A DNA stretch of 64,000 nt. Source: Brevundimonas sp. (GTDB taxonomy: Bacteria > Pseudomonadota > Alphaproteobacteria > Caulobacterales > Caulobacteraceae). The translations under genes were made by a program, and so were the position numbers. The stretch lies in assembly GCF_019636155.1 (NCBI RefSeq), contig NZ_JAHBYB010000007.1:94805-158804 (forward strand), in the 5' to 3' direction. The notes below the pieces were generated by a model. That model ran no database searches and had not been told where the DNA came from. It saw nothing but the letters and a program-made list of their open reading frames with translations. Numbering within the stretch: the stretch's first letter is position 1; every line of letters begins with the position of its first letter. Shown piece by piece: positions 1 to 8,400 of the stretch.

Positions 1-943
1 GCGGGCGGGTGAAGCCGCCGTGCAGATGTAAGGAAAGGCCCTCGAACGGCGGGGTCGAGGCCAGACGGTCGATCCGGTCCATGATCCAGTCGGCGGCGGC
101 CTGGTCGGGCACGCGGACGTTCCAGCGGACCACGGCGTTGTCGGCCACGACATTCAGGGGGCCGCCGCCGGAGATCTTGGCCACATTGACGCTGACGCCT
201 TCCCTCTGGCCGTTCAGGGCGTGCAGGGCGGCGGCGATGATGGCGGCGCCCGCGACGGCGTTGCGCCCTTCGTCGAAGGCGCGACCGGCGTGGGCGGCGC
301 GGCCGGTGACGATCAGGTGGAAGTTCCCGCTGCCCTTCCTGGCGCCGGCCAGGGTTCCGTCAGGGAGGGACGGTTCATAGGTCAGGCCCACATGCCCGCG
401 CGCGCCCAGTTCGGCCAGCAGCGGCGCCGAGGCGGGTGAGCCGATCTCTTCGTCGGGGCTGAGCAGGACGGTCCAGCCGAGGCGGTGGCGGTCCGGGTGC
501 GTCTCGAACGCCTCAAGCGCGCCTAGAAGCACGCTGATCCCGCCCTTCATGTCGGCGATACCCGGTCCGTTCAGGGCGCCGTCGGGCCGCGTGACGACCC
601 GCTGGAACGCGCTCTCGGCCGGGAAGACAGTGTCGTAGTGGCCGGTCAGGACGACCTGGATTGGGGCATCCGGCCGGGCGGTGATCTTCAGGGCGTCGGC
701 GTGGGCCTCATGGCGCACCGATCCGTCGTCGCCCACGGTGGTCGAGCCGGCGGTGGCCAGGCGTTCGACCGTGGCGGGCAGGGCGCGCGCCTGGACCTCC
801 AGCAGGTCCAGGACCCGGTTCAGACCCGCGGCGTTGCGACTGCCGGAGTTGACCTCGGCCCAGGCGACCGCGCGCGCCACCAAGGCTTCGCCCCGCGCCG
901 CCACATGGTCGAGCACGGCCTGGTCTGCTTCAAGAATCCGCAT
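1..943 (-). CDS. M20 family metallopeptidase (carboxypeptidase G2-like), C-terminus cut by window edge
   Basis: Reading leftwards from an ATG at 943, an open frame of 314 codons runs off the window edge. It has the M20 zinc-peptidase signature: GHYDTV (metal ligand His102, Asp104) and a metal-bridging Asp131 in the stretch GPGIADMKGG. Glu165-Glu166 in SPDEEIG follow (general base plus ligand), and then the lid-domain segment GRAAHAGRAFDEGRNA. This layout is that of glutamate carboxypeptidase/ArgE/DapE-type amidohydrolases, which cleave N-acyl amino acids or peptides with two zinc ions. No signal peptide is visible, so it is probably cytoplasmic. The substrate cannot be told from sequence. The final metal His and the C-terminus lie outside the window. 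It is divergent from the gene at 1046. Confidence 0.85.
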   Translation of the reverse strand, partial: MRILEADQAVLDHVAARGEALVARAVAWAEVNSGSRNAAGLNRVLDLLEVQARALPATVERLATAGSTTVGDDGSVRHEAHADALKITARPDAPIQVVLTGHYDTVFPAESAFQRVVTRPDGALNGPGIADMKGGISVLLGALEAFETHPDRHRLGWTVLLSPDEEIGSPASAPLLAELGARGHVGLTYEPSLPDGTLAGARKGSGNFHLIVTGRAAHAGRAFDEGRNAVAGAAIIAAALHALNGQREGVSVNVAKISGGGPLNVVADNAVVRWNVRVPDQAAADWIMDRIDRLASTPPFEGLSLHLHGGFTRP

Positions 944-1045
944 GCGGGCGGACCCTAGACCCATGAAACGCAAAGGTGAAGGCGGCGGGCTTTTCACTCC
1001 GAAGGCTGCGCTCTAGGCTCAGGCCGACATCAAGGGGGATCGACC

Positions 1046-1555
1046 ATGAAAGCCTGGCTGAACGCGATGAATCCGGCCGCCGCCATCGAGGGGGAGGCCC
1101 AGGCCCTGCGCGCCGCGCGCGCCAGCGCCATCTCCATCATCATCGGGGTGATCGTCGGCGTCGTGAGCGCGGTCTGGTCCTTCATGCACATGGACAGCCT
1201 TGTCGCCAGGGCCATGGCCCAGGCCGAGGCCAGCCAGGCGGCCACCATGCAGGCGGGGGTTCAGGCGGGCCTCTGGATCGGGGTGGCGCTGACGGTGGTC
1301 CAGGTGGTGTTCGCCGTGGTCCAGTGGCGCGATCCCAAGCGGTTCATCGCCATTCTGTTCCTGGTGCTGATCGCCCTGGGCGGGATCATGACCCTGGCTG
1401 GCGTGGTCATGGCCGGATCGATGAACATGCCGGCCACGCCGATCTGGGAGATCGGCCTGACGGTCGTCATCCTGATCGTCCAGGCGGTGCTGCATGTCGC
1501 CGGCCTGCGCGGGATCGACCGGCTGGACGCGATCCAGATGGCGGCGGCGCGCTGA
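1046..1555 (+). CDS. Small four-helix integral membrane protein, function unknown
   Basis: This 169-residue protein has four predicted membrane segments (about 27-48, 74-95, 100-125 and 135-156). Segment three is rich in Leu, Ile and Gly. A purine-rich site (aaggggga) lies about 7 bases before the ATG, which supports this start. There is no recognisable catalytic motif. The end lies 4 bases before the likely TTG start of the ArsC-like gene, so the two may be co-transcribed. I do not recognise the family; it resembles the many short hydrophobic conserved proteins of Caulobacterales. Confidence 0.7.
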   Translation: MKAWLNAMNPAAAIEGEAQALRAARASAISIIIGVIVGVVSAVWSFMHMDSLVARAMAQAEASQAATMQAGVQAGLWIGVALTVVQVVFAVVQWRDPKRFIAILFLVLIALGGIMTLAGVVMAGSMNMPATPIWEIGLTVVILIVQAVLHVAGLRGIDRLDAIQMAAAR

Positions 1556-1559
1556 CGCC

Positions 1560-1895
1560 TTGGCCGAGATCGTCCTTTATCACAATCCGCGCTGCAGCAC
1601 CTCGCGCCAGGCGCTGGAGCTGTTGCGCGAGCGCGGGGTCGAGCCGCGGGTGGTCGAATATCTGAAAACCGGCTGGGACCGGGCGACGCTGGAGCGGCTG
1701 GCGCGCGGCGCCGGGGGCGCGACCGCCCTGTTGCGCGCCAAGGAGCCGGGGGCGGCGGACCTGAAGGGCGCGACCGACGCGGCCCTGATCGCCGCCATGA
1801 TGGCCGATCCCATCCTGGTCGAGCGGCCGGTGGCCGAGAGCGACCGGGGCGTGCGCGTCGGCCGTCCGCCCGAGCGGGTGCTGGAAATCCTCTGA
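1560..1895 (+). CDS. arsC: ArsC/Spx-family thioredoxin-fold reductase (arsenate reductase type)
   Basis: The 111-residue product has the glutaredoxin-linked arsenate reductase layout: N-terminal YHNPRCSTSR with the catalytic Cys at position 12, and a C-terminal VERPVAESDRGVRVGRP segment whose arginines match the oxyanion-binding Arg94 and Arg107 of E. coli ArsC. It ends in VLEIL, as the E. coli protein does. The start chosen is the TTG at 1560, because the protein then begins at the normal place just before the first beta strand. An upstream in-frame ATG at 1494 would lie inside the preceding gene. No arsenic operon genes are nearby, so it may be a general YfgD-like reductase. Confidence 0.8.
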   Translation: MAEIVLYHNPRCSTSRQALELLRERGVEPRVVEYLKTGWDRATLERLARGAGGATALLRAKEPGAADLKGATDAALIAAMMADPILVERPVAESDRGVRVGRPPERVLEIL

Positions 1896-1905
1896 TCCAG
1901 GCCGA

Positions 1906-4900
1906 TCAGCGGTTCGGCCGCCGGTCGTCGCTGCGGGCGCCGGGCGGACGCGACGACTTGCGCCAGCGGATCGACAGGCTGGCCTCGCCCTGGCCGCCGA
2001 ATTTGGAGCTGACCGCCAGGTTGCGGCGCACCTGCCATTCGACGTTGACGGCCGCCCCGCCTTCGCCGCCGCCGATGATCTCCAGATAGACGTCGTCGGT
2101 GATGTAGCGGCCGCCCGCGACGGTCAGGGCCGAGGCCTCTCCCCCGAACGACAGCCGGTCCAGCCCGGCCAGTTCGCGCAGGTTGCCGATGACGTCGAAG
2201 CCGCCGCCGCCTGCCAGGGCCGCGACCCCGGCCGCCAGCTGGGCCGCCTCGAAGGCCGACAGCTGTGACGCCGAGCGGCCGAACAGGACCTGGGACAGGA
2301 TCTCGTCCTGGGGCAGGGCGGGGGTGGAGGTCAGGGCGATCTCGGGCGACACGGCCGTTCCCGTGACCCGGATGGTCGCCGTCAGGGCCGGATCGTCCCG
2401 CGTCGCCGTCAGGTTCAGCCGGATGCGCGATGGGTCGGTCGACAGGCTGACCGTGCCCCGGTCGTCGAAGACGAACCGCTTGCCCGCGAACTCATAGTCG
2501 CCGCGCACGACGCCGGCATTGCCGGTCAGGACGGGGCGGGCGATCGTGCCCTGGACCCGGGCGTTCAGCGTCATCTCGACATTCAGGCCGCGGCCGACCA
2601 CCCGCACGTCGCCGCCGGGCGAGCGCAGGGCGATGTCCAGCCCGATCTGGGGGCCGCGCGGCTTGCGCTCGGTCTCGACCTCGTCGCCGCCGGGGCGGTT
2701 GATCTCGACCACATCCATGCGGACGATGCCGCGCGTGCCGGGCGGATTGGCCTGGATGCGGGCTTCGTCGATGTCGATCCGACCGGTCAGCTGGATGTTG
2801 CCGTCGGTGCCGCGCACGACTGTCAGGGGGCCGGAGGCGCGGGCCTGGGCCAGGTCGTTGTCCAGGATCTGGAAGTTGGCCAGCCGCAGCTGGAAGGTCG
2901 AGCCCGAGCCCTGGCGCAGGCCGATCCGGCCCTGTCCCGACACGCGGCCGCGCGAGGTGTCCGTGGCCTCGAAGGTCTCGATCAGGGCGGTGGTGTCGTC
3001 AAACCGGCTGGCCAGGGTGACGGCGCCCAGGCTGAGGCCGGTCTGGGTGTCGCTGAAGGCGCCCTGGGCCAGGTCCAGCCGGCCGTTCAGCCGCGGCTCG
3101 TTCAGGGTGCCCGCCAGGGTGGCGCGGGCGTCGATCTGACCGGCCAGGGAGCGTTCGCCGCCGAAGAACAGATCCCAGATGGGCTGGATCTGGCCCTTGG
3201 CCGACACCGTGCCGGACATGGGCCTGGTGCGGGCGACGGCCAGTCTCAGGGGCGCCGCTGAGGCCTCGACCGGCAGGACGACGTCGGCCTGGGCCGTCAC
3301 GGCGTCGGCGTCGCTGACCGCCGCCTGAAGCCGCAGTTCGTCATTGACCAGGGAGGCGTTCAGTTCGCCGTCCACCGCCAGGCCGGCAGGGGCGTCGATG
3401 CTGCGAATCTGGCGCAGGTTGACGTTGGCCGACCCGGACAGGTCGTCGCCGGACCCGCGCAGGGACACCTTGCCCGTCACCTGCCCGCGCAGGTCCGGCA
3501 TGATGGAGCCCAGCTCGACGCTGGTCAGGTCGGCCTGGATCACCGCCGCGCTGGAATCCTGCCGCAGTTCGCCCAGCAGGACCCCGCCGCCGACGGTCAG
3601 GTCCAGGCGCGCCACCCGGCCGTCTCCGGACAGGGCGATGACCGCCGGATTGCGGGTCGTGAAGGCCACCTCGCGCACCCGCCCGCCGCCGCGCAGGACG
3701 ATGCTGTGGGCCTGGTCCTGGCGCGCATAGACGCCCGAGCCGTTGAACTGGACCGGGGTGGCGCCGCCCACATCGAGCGACAGGGTGAAGGGCAGGCGTT
3801 CCAGCGTCCCGCTTCCGTCCAGGTCGAGGCTGCGGATGACATAGGTCGAGCCGGCCAGGCGCAGATTGCGCGCGTTGACGTCCAGGATCGCGCTGTTGTC
3901 GCCGCCGCCTTCGGTCAGGCGAATCCGCCCGTCCGCCTGACCCGAGGCCAGGAAGGCGCCCGGTCGGGCGGTGAAGGTCAGGTCGGCGCTGGACGGCACA
4001 CGCTGGGACAGGGCGATCGCCCCGCGCGCGGTCACCCCGCCGGCGTCCAGATCGACGTCGCTGAGGCGGATGCTGGGTCCGCCGAGGTGGAAATTGCCCG
4101 AGGCCCGGGCCGGTCCGTAGTTCGATCCCGCCGTGACCGCGATCCGTCCGTCCGAGGCGTCGGCGCCCTTGCGGAAGCTGAGGATCAGGCGGGCGTCGCT
4201 CAGCTTCAGCGCGCCCGCATCGACCCGGTCGAAGGCGGCGGTCAGGTCGGCGCGCGGCTGGGCCAGGGTGCCGGTCAGGGCGCCGTTCCCGGTCATGGCA
4301 CCGCCGATCTCGACGGGGCCGGCGCCGAAGGGACCCTGGGCCGACCAGTCCAGGGCCAGCCGCAGTTGACCGCCCGGTTCGATCAGCCCCTTGGCCGAGG
4401 CGCGGCCGTTTGCGCCGGTCAGCCGGCCGTCGTTCAGTTCGATCCGACCATCGCGCATCAGACCGGCCAGCTGCAGGCGCGGCGCGGCGCCCAGCAGGCG
4501 GTCCAGTTCGGCCTGGCCTGTCGCCAGGCGGTCGCCCCGGCCATCGAAGCTGAGGGTCCAGGGGGCGCCGCTGCGGGCCGAGCGGGCCTGGATGGCGCCG
4601 CCGAAGGCGCCTCGGGCCCCGCGATGGATGCGGGACAGGTCGGTGATCCGCGCCTGGCCGCCGAAATTCAGCCCGCCGTTCAGATTGCGGCTGCCGGACC
4701 CCCGGACATCCAGGGCCTGGCCCCTCAGGTCGAGGCTGCGCAGCAGGATGCCGCCGTCGGCCATGCGCCGGGCCGCCATCTTCACCTGGGGCGTCGCGCC
4801 CAGGAGGCCGCCGATCGCCCCGGCCGGCGATCCGCCGGCGGCGCGCAGGTCGGCGGTGACGTCCATCTGCCCCTTGTCGACCGCCAGGTTCAGGGGGCCG

Positions 4901-6135
4901 GAGATACGGGTGGCGCGATAGCTGGCCAGGGAGGCGTTCAGCAGGCTGAGGCCGCCGTCCAGCCGCCAGCGCTTGGCGTCGCCGCGGAACACGCCGGTAT
5001 AGGCGCTGGGCCCCGCGATCCCGGCGCCGGTCAGGCGCGCGAGGGAGGGGGTGGCGATTTCCAGCCGCACGCCGTCCGGCGCGTCTCGCTCCTTGGCGCG
5101 GATGACGCCGCGGGCGTTGGAGGTCAGGTTCTCGGCCACCAGCCGCCAGCCCACCCCCTGAAGCCGTTCGTCGCGCCTGTCCGGCACAATGGCGAAGCCG
5201 AAGCGGGCGGTCGGCCCGATCCGGCGGGCGAAGGGCGCCAGCAGGTCCGATCCGCCGAAGTCGAAGAAGCCGGTGATCCGCGACCCCTCCGCGCCATAGC
5301 GGCCCTTGACCACCAGGGGGGTGTAGCGGCCGGTGGTCACGCGGGCGTCGACGATCTCGCCATTGACCACGGCGACGGCCGAGAAGGGCTGGTCCGGCGA
5401 ATAGCCCAGGGCCCCGGCGATGGGCCCGCCCTGGGCCTCGTTGGCGCGCAGGTTCAGCCGCAGGTCCGACGGGTCGCCGCCGAAGGTCGCGGTCGCGCGC
5501 AGATAGTCGCCCTGGCGCGTCAGGCTGTAGGCGTTGACCTCGGCGTTCTTGGCCCCCGCGCGCGGCACGGCGGCGGACCCGGTCAGGCGCCAGCGGCCGT
5601 ATTCCTGGCTGAACCCCTCCAGCAGTTCGACTTTGGTCGAGAAGCGATCGATGGCGACGCCCAGAGGCATGGGCTTGGGCGGTTCGGTCGAGGGCTCGAC
5701 CAGGGGGCGGCGCAGCACCCGGATGGTGTCGGCCGAAATCTCGGACGCATGGAAACGGCGCAGCAGCAGGGGCCAGTAGGACCAGTCGACGCGGACGTTC
5801 TCGGCCTCCAGCCACACGCCCTGGGCGTCGGTCACCGTGACCCGTTTCAGGGTGAAGTCGTCGAACAGGTCGCCGCGCAGCCCCTCGACATTGATGCGGC
5901 CATAGCGGCCGATCTTCTTGCCGGCGACGAAGCCGGTGACCAGGTCGCGTCCCGGCCCGGACAGCAGATACATCCGCCCGCCGGCCAGGCCGGCCGCCAG
6001 CAGGGTCAGGATGACCGCCAGGGCGACGCCCAGGGTCAGCATCGCCAGTTGCAGCCGCGTGCGCTTGGGCCGCGCCGCCTTTCGGGCCGGGGTCTCGGGC
6101 GCCTGGGGCGCGTCGGGCGGGGTCGGATCGGTCAA
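1906..6135 (-). CDS. tamB: Translocation and assembly module inner-membrane component TamB (DUF490)
   Basis: This 1409-residue protein has a short Pro/Arg-rich cytoplasmic start, one membrane anchor at about residues 27-50, a very long repetitive beta-strand region typical of AsmA/TamB bridge proteins, and a C-terminal DUF490/TamB domain. The family forms a hydrophobic groove across the periplasm. With TamA it assembles outer-membrane proteins and has also been linked to phospholipid transport. The start is a TTG whose bases overlap the tamA stop (TTGA), so the pair is translationally coupled. The length is near the family norm (about 1250-1400). Confidence 0.92.
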   Translation of the reverse strand: MTDPTPPDAPQAPETPARKAARPKRTRLQLAMLTLGVALAVILTLLAAGLAGGRMYLLSGPGRDLVTGFVAGKKIGRYGRINVEGLRGDLFDDFTLKRVTVTDAQGVWLEAENVRVDWSYWPLLLRRFHASEISADTIRVLRRPLVEPSTEPPKPMPLGVAIDRFSTKVELLEGFSQEYGRWRLTGSAAVPRAGAKNAEVNAYSLTRQGDYLRATATFGGDPSDLRLNLRANEAQGGPIAGALGYSPDQPFSAVAVVNGEIVDARVTTGRYTPLVVKGRYGAEGSRITGFFDFGGSDLLAPFARRIGPTARFGFAIVPDRRDERLQGVGWRLVAENLTSNARGVIRAKERDAPDGVRLEIATPSLARLTGAGIAGPSAYTGVFRGDAKRWRLDGGLSLLNASLASYRATRISGPLNLAVDKGQMDVTADLRAAGGSPAGAIGGLLGATPQVKMAARRMADGGILLRSLDLRGQALDVRGSGSRNLNGGLNFGGQARITDLSRIHRGARGAFGGAIQARSARSGAPWTLSFDGRGDRLATGQAELDRLLGAAPRLQLAGLMRDGRIELNDGRLTGANGRASAKGLIEPGGQLRLALDWSAQGPFGAGPVEIGGAMTGNGALTGTLAQPRADLTAAFDRVDAGALKLSDARLILSFRKGADASDGRIAVTAGSNYGPARASGNFHLGGPSIRLSDVDLDAGGVTARGAIALSQRVPSSADLTFTARPGAFLASGQADGRIRLTEGGGDNSAILDVNARNLRLAGSTYVIRSLDLDGSGTLERLPFTLSLDVGGATPVQFNGSGVYARQDQAHSIVLRGGGRVREVAFTTRNPAVIALSGDGRVARLDLTVGGGVLLGELRQDSSAAVIQADLTSVELGSIMPDLRGQVTGKVSLRGSGDDLSGSANVNLRQIRSIDAPAGLAVDGELNASLVNDELRLQAAVSDADAVTAQADVVLPVEASAAPLRLAVARTRPMSGTVSAKGQIQPIWDLFFGGERSLAGQIDARATLAGTLNEPRLNGRLDLAQGAFSDTQTGLSLGAVTLASRFDDTTALIETFEATDTSRGRVSGQGRIGLRQGSGSTFQLRLANFQILDNDLAQARASGPLTVVRGTDGNIQLTGRIDIDEARIQANPPGTRGIVRMDVVEINRPGGDEVETERKPRGPQIGLDIALRSPGGDVRVVGRGLNVEMTLNARVQGTIARPVLTGNAGVVRGDYEFAGKRFVFDDRGTVSLSTDPSRIRLNLTATRDDPALTATIRVTGTAVSPEIALTSTPALPQDEILSQVLFGRSASQLSAFEAAQLAAGVAALAGGGGFDVIGNLRELAGLDRLSFGGEASALTVAGGRYITDDVYLEIIGGGEGGAAVNVEWQVRRNLAVSSKFGGQGEASLSIRWRKSSRPPGARSDDRRPNR

Positions 6136-7973
6136 AACGCCTGTCCGATCGAGATATAGACCTGGAAGTCCGCGTCGCCCGGCCGGCGGTCCAGCGGGAA
6201 GGCGACGTCGGCGCGGATCGGTCCGAACGGCAATTTGTAGCGCACCCCGAAGCCCGCGCCGTAGCGTAGGTTCGAGAAGTCGGGCGTCTCGCTGAAGCCG
6301 ACCGACCCGGCGTCGACGAAGGCCACCGCCTGGAAATTGCGCCCGACGTCGCGGCGCACCTCGAACGAGGTCTCGAACAGACTGGTCCCGCCGCGCGGCG
6401 TGTTGTCGGGCAGGCGCGGGGCGACGCCCTGATATTCATAGCCGCGCACCGAACCGCCGCCGCCCGAATAGAACAGCCGGTCCGACGGCACGCTGAGTTC
6501 GCCCGCCCCGATGATCGAGCCCAGGCGCAGCCGGCCGGCCAAAACGGTGCGCCCGCCCTCGCCGAACGGATAATAGACCGTGCCCTGGGTCTCGGCCTTG
6601 AGGAACAGGGCGTTGTCGTCGCCGGTCACGGCCGTGGGCTGGGCCGAGGCGCTGAGCCGCCAGCCGGAACGGGGGTCCAGCGGATCGTCGGACTGGTCCC
6701 AGTAGGCGCTGGTGCGGCCGGTCAGGACCGCCAGGTTGCGGTCGAACACCACCGGCGCCTGGGTCAGGGGATCGAACCGGGTCTGGGTGTAGTGGCCGGC
6801 GTCCAGGCCGAGGCCGTAGCTGAACCAGGAGGTCTTGCCGATCCTCTGGCGCAGGTCGGCCGCCAGCACCAGGGCGATGCGCCGATAGGCGTCGGTGTCC
6901 TCGTTCACCGCCGCCGTCGACAGGCGCAGGGTTCGCCCCGGCCGGCCCCAGTGCGGCAGGCTGAGGTCCGCGCCCAGCCGGCTGTCGATGTCCGCCAGCC
7001 GCAGCTCCAGCCGCAGGGTGTCGGCGCGGCCCAGGCGGTTATAGCGGGTCTGGATCACATCGACGCCCGAGCCCTGGGCGGTGGAGAAGGTGGCGCCGGC
7101 CTCGGTGATGCGGCGGGGTCGGTCCGTCAGGGTGACGATGATCGGCCGCAGACCGTCCGCCGTCGCCCGTTCGGCGGGCGCCAGGGCGACGCCGACGCCG
7201 TCATAGACCCCCGTCTCCAGCAGTCGGCGCTCCAGCTCGGCCACGTCCTCGGGCTCATAGCGGTCGCCTTCGGACCAGGGCGCCAGGCCGGCGACCCATT
7301 CGGCGTTGGTGGGGCCGCGCGTGTCCAGCAGCACCCCGTCTAGCCGCACCAGGGGGCCGGCCGCCACCCGATAGGTCGGGGCCACGGTGAAGGCGGCGTG
7401 ATCCACCACCACCCGTCGCGGCTCGGTGCGGGCGTCGGCATAGCCCTGGCGGGTCAGGCTGGCGATGATGCGGCCTTCGGCGGCGATGACGTCCACCGCC
7501 CGGCCGGGTTCCCCCGGCGTCAGGCCGATTTCCGAGACCGAGGCGGCCATGGCCTCGCGGCTGGGTTCGGGCGCCAGCCAGTCGACGGCCGGAGATGTCA
7601 GCAGGAAGCGGCGCCCGGGCGTGACCTGGACGATGGCCTGGGGCTGGGTCTCGCCCTCGACCACATCTTCCAGAACGGGCTGGTAATAGCCTTCCGAGCG
7701 CAGCAGGGCCTCGGCCGAGCCCACGGCCTCGCGCGCGCGGCGTCGGGCCTCGAACCGGTTGGCCGGCGGGGCGGAGGATTCGCCGACGGCCCGCACCAGC
7801 TTGTCCCGCAGGTCGGCATCCATCTCGCCGCGAATCTGGGCCTTGGGATCGGCGGCCAAGGCGGCCGGGGCGCAGCCGATCCAGGCGCCGAGGGCGAGTG
7901 CAGGAAGAGAAAACCAGGCGTTCAAACGGAATTCCGCGACAGTAAGGCCCCCCGGCCGTTCCCCCTTCAACAT
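6132..7973 (-). CDS. tamA: Outer-membrane protein assembly factor TamA (BamA/Omp85 family)
   Basis: The 613-residue protein has an N-terminal signal peptide ending near the Ala-rich stretch before ADPKAQ. POTRA-like repeats follow, and then a C-terminal 16-stranded Omp85 barrel with the conserved VRGY motif (GGSVRGYEYQG) and a terminal aromatic residue. It works with the directly following tamB (4-base overlap) in outer-membrane protein insertion. The ATG at 7973 is used here. A TTG 15 codons downstream would give a tidier signal peptide, so the start is uncertain. A small lipoprotein gene lies 23 bases upstream on the same strand. Confidence 0.9.
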   Translation of the reverse strand: MLKGERPGGLTVAEFRLNAWFSLPALALGAWIGCAPAALAADPKAQIRGEMDADLRDKLVRAVGESSAPPANRFEARRRAREAVGSAEALLRSEGYYQPVLEDVVEGETQPQAIVQVTPGRRFLLTSPAVDWLAPEPSREAMAASVSEIGLTPGEPGRAVDVIAAEGRIIASLTRQGYADARTEPRRVVVDHAAFTVAPTYRVAAGPLVRLDGVLLDTRGPTNAEWVAGLAPWSEGDRYEPEDVAELERRLLETGVYDGVGVALAPAERATADGLRPIIVTLTDRPRRITEAGATFSTAQGSGVDVIQTRYNRLGRADTLRLELRLADIDSRLGADLSLPHWGRPGRTLRLSTAAVNEDTDAYRRIALVLAADLRQRIGKTSWFSYGLGLDAGHYTQTRFDPLTQAPVVFDRNLAVLTGRTSAYWDQSDDPLDPRSGWRLSASAQPTAVTGDDNALFLKAETQGTVYYPFGEGGRTVLAGRLRLGSIIGAGELSVPSDRLFYSGGGGSVRGYEYQGVAPRLPDNTPRGGTSLFETSFEVRRDVGRNFQAVAFVDAGSVGFSETPDFSNLRYGAGFGVRYKLPFGPIRADVAFPLDRRPGDADFQVYISIGQAF

Positions 7974-7996
7974 GGCCCCGTGGCGCCCGTTGGGCG

Positions 7997-8263
7997 TCAG
8001 TAGAACAGGGTCTCACTCTCCGGCTTGACCGACTCCTCGTTGGTGCGGTTGTCGGCGGGCAGCGGCGTGGGGGCGGGGGCGGGATCGACCGCGGACGGAT
8101 CGGCGGCCGGAGCGGCGGCGTCCTCGGCCGCATCGGCCATGGGTTCGACGGCGTCCGGGGCTGTGTCGGCCTGGTCGTCGCGCGGCGGCTGGAAATTGTC
8201 GCAGGCGCCCAGGCCCACGGTCAGGAGCCCGATGGCCCCGAAGGCGATGATGATGCGTTTCAT
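7997..8263 (-). CDS. Small Ala/Pro/Asp-rich lipoprotein, unknown function
   Basis: The product of 88 residues begins MKRIIIAF and has a lipobox ending LGAC at about residue 21. The mature part is disordered and rich in Ala, Pro, Asp and Glu, and ends in ETLFY. The ATG at 8263 was chosen because a clear GGGGGA ribosome binding site precedes it by a normal distance and because it places the lipobox correctly. The frame continues upstream without support. The gene is directly upstream of tamA on the same strand and may share its transcript. It is low-complexity and not recognisable as a known family. Confidence 0.7.
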   Translation of the reverse strand: MKRIIIAFGAIGLLTVGLGACDNFQPPRDDQADTAPDAVEPMADAAEDAAAPAADPSAVDPAPAPTPLPADNRTNEESVKPESETLFY

Positions 8264-8400
8264 GGCATGTCCCCCGAATCTCGGCTGGCCAACGCTCTGG
8301 CTGCAAAGCCGTTCCATAACCGGACCTTGCGCCAGCGTCACGCGTCTCAACCAATCCTTTCGAATTCTGCGTTAGTTCAAGGGGTGGAGGACGTCGCCCG

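Noticed and set aside
3341-6439. Very long open frames antisense or out of frame to tamB
   Set aside because: High GC makes stop codons rare in other frames. Their products are low-complexity Arg/Pro/Ala/Gly-rich and match nothing, whereas tamB has clear domain structure.
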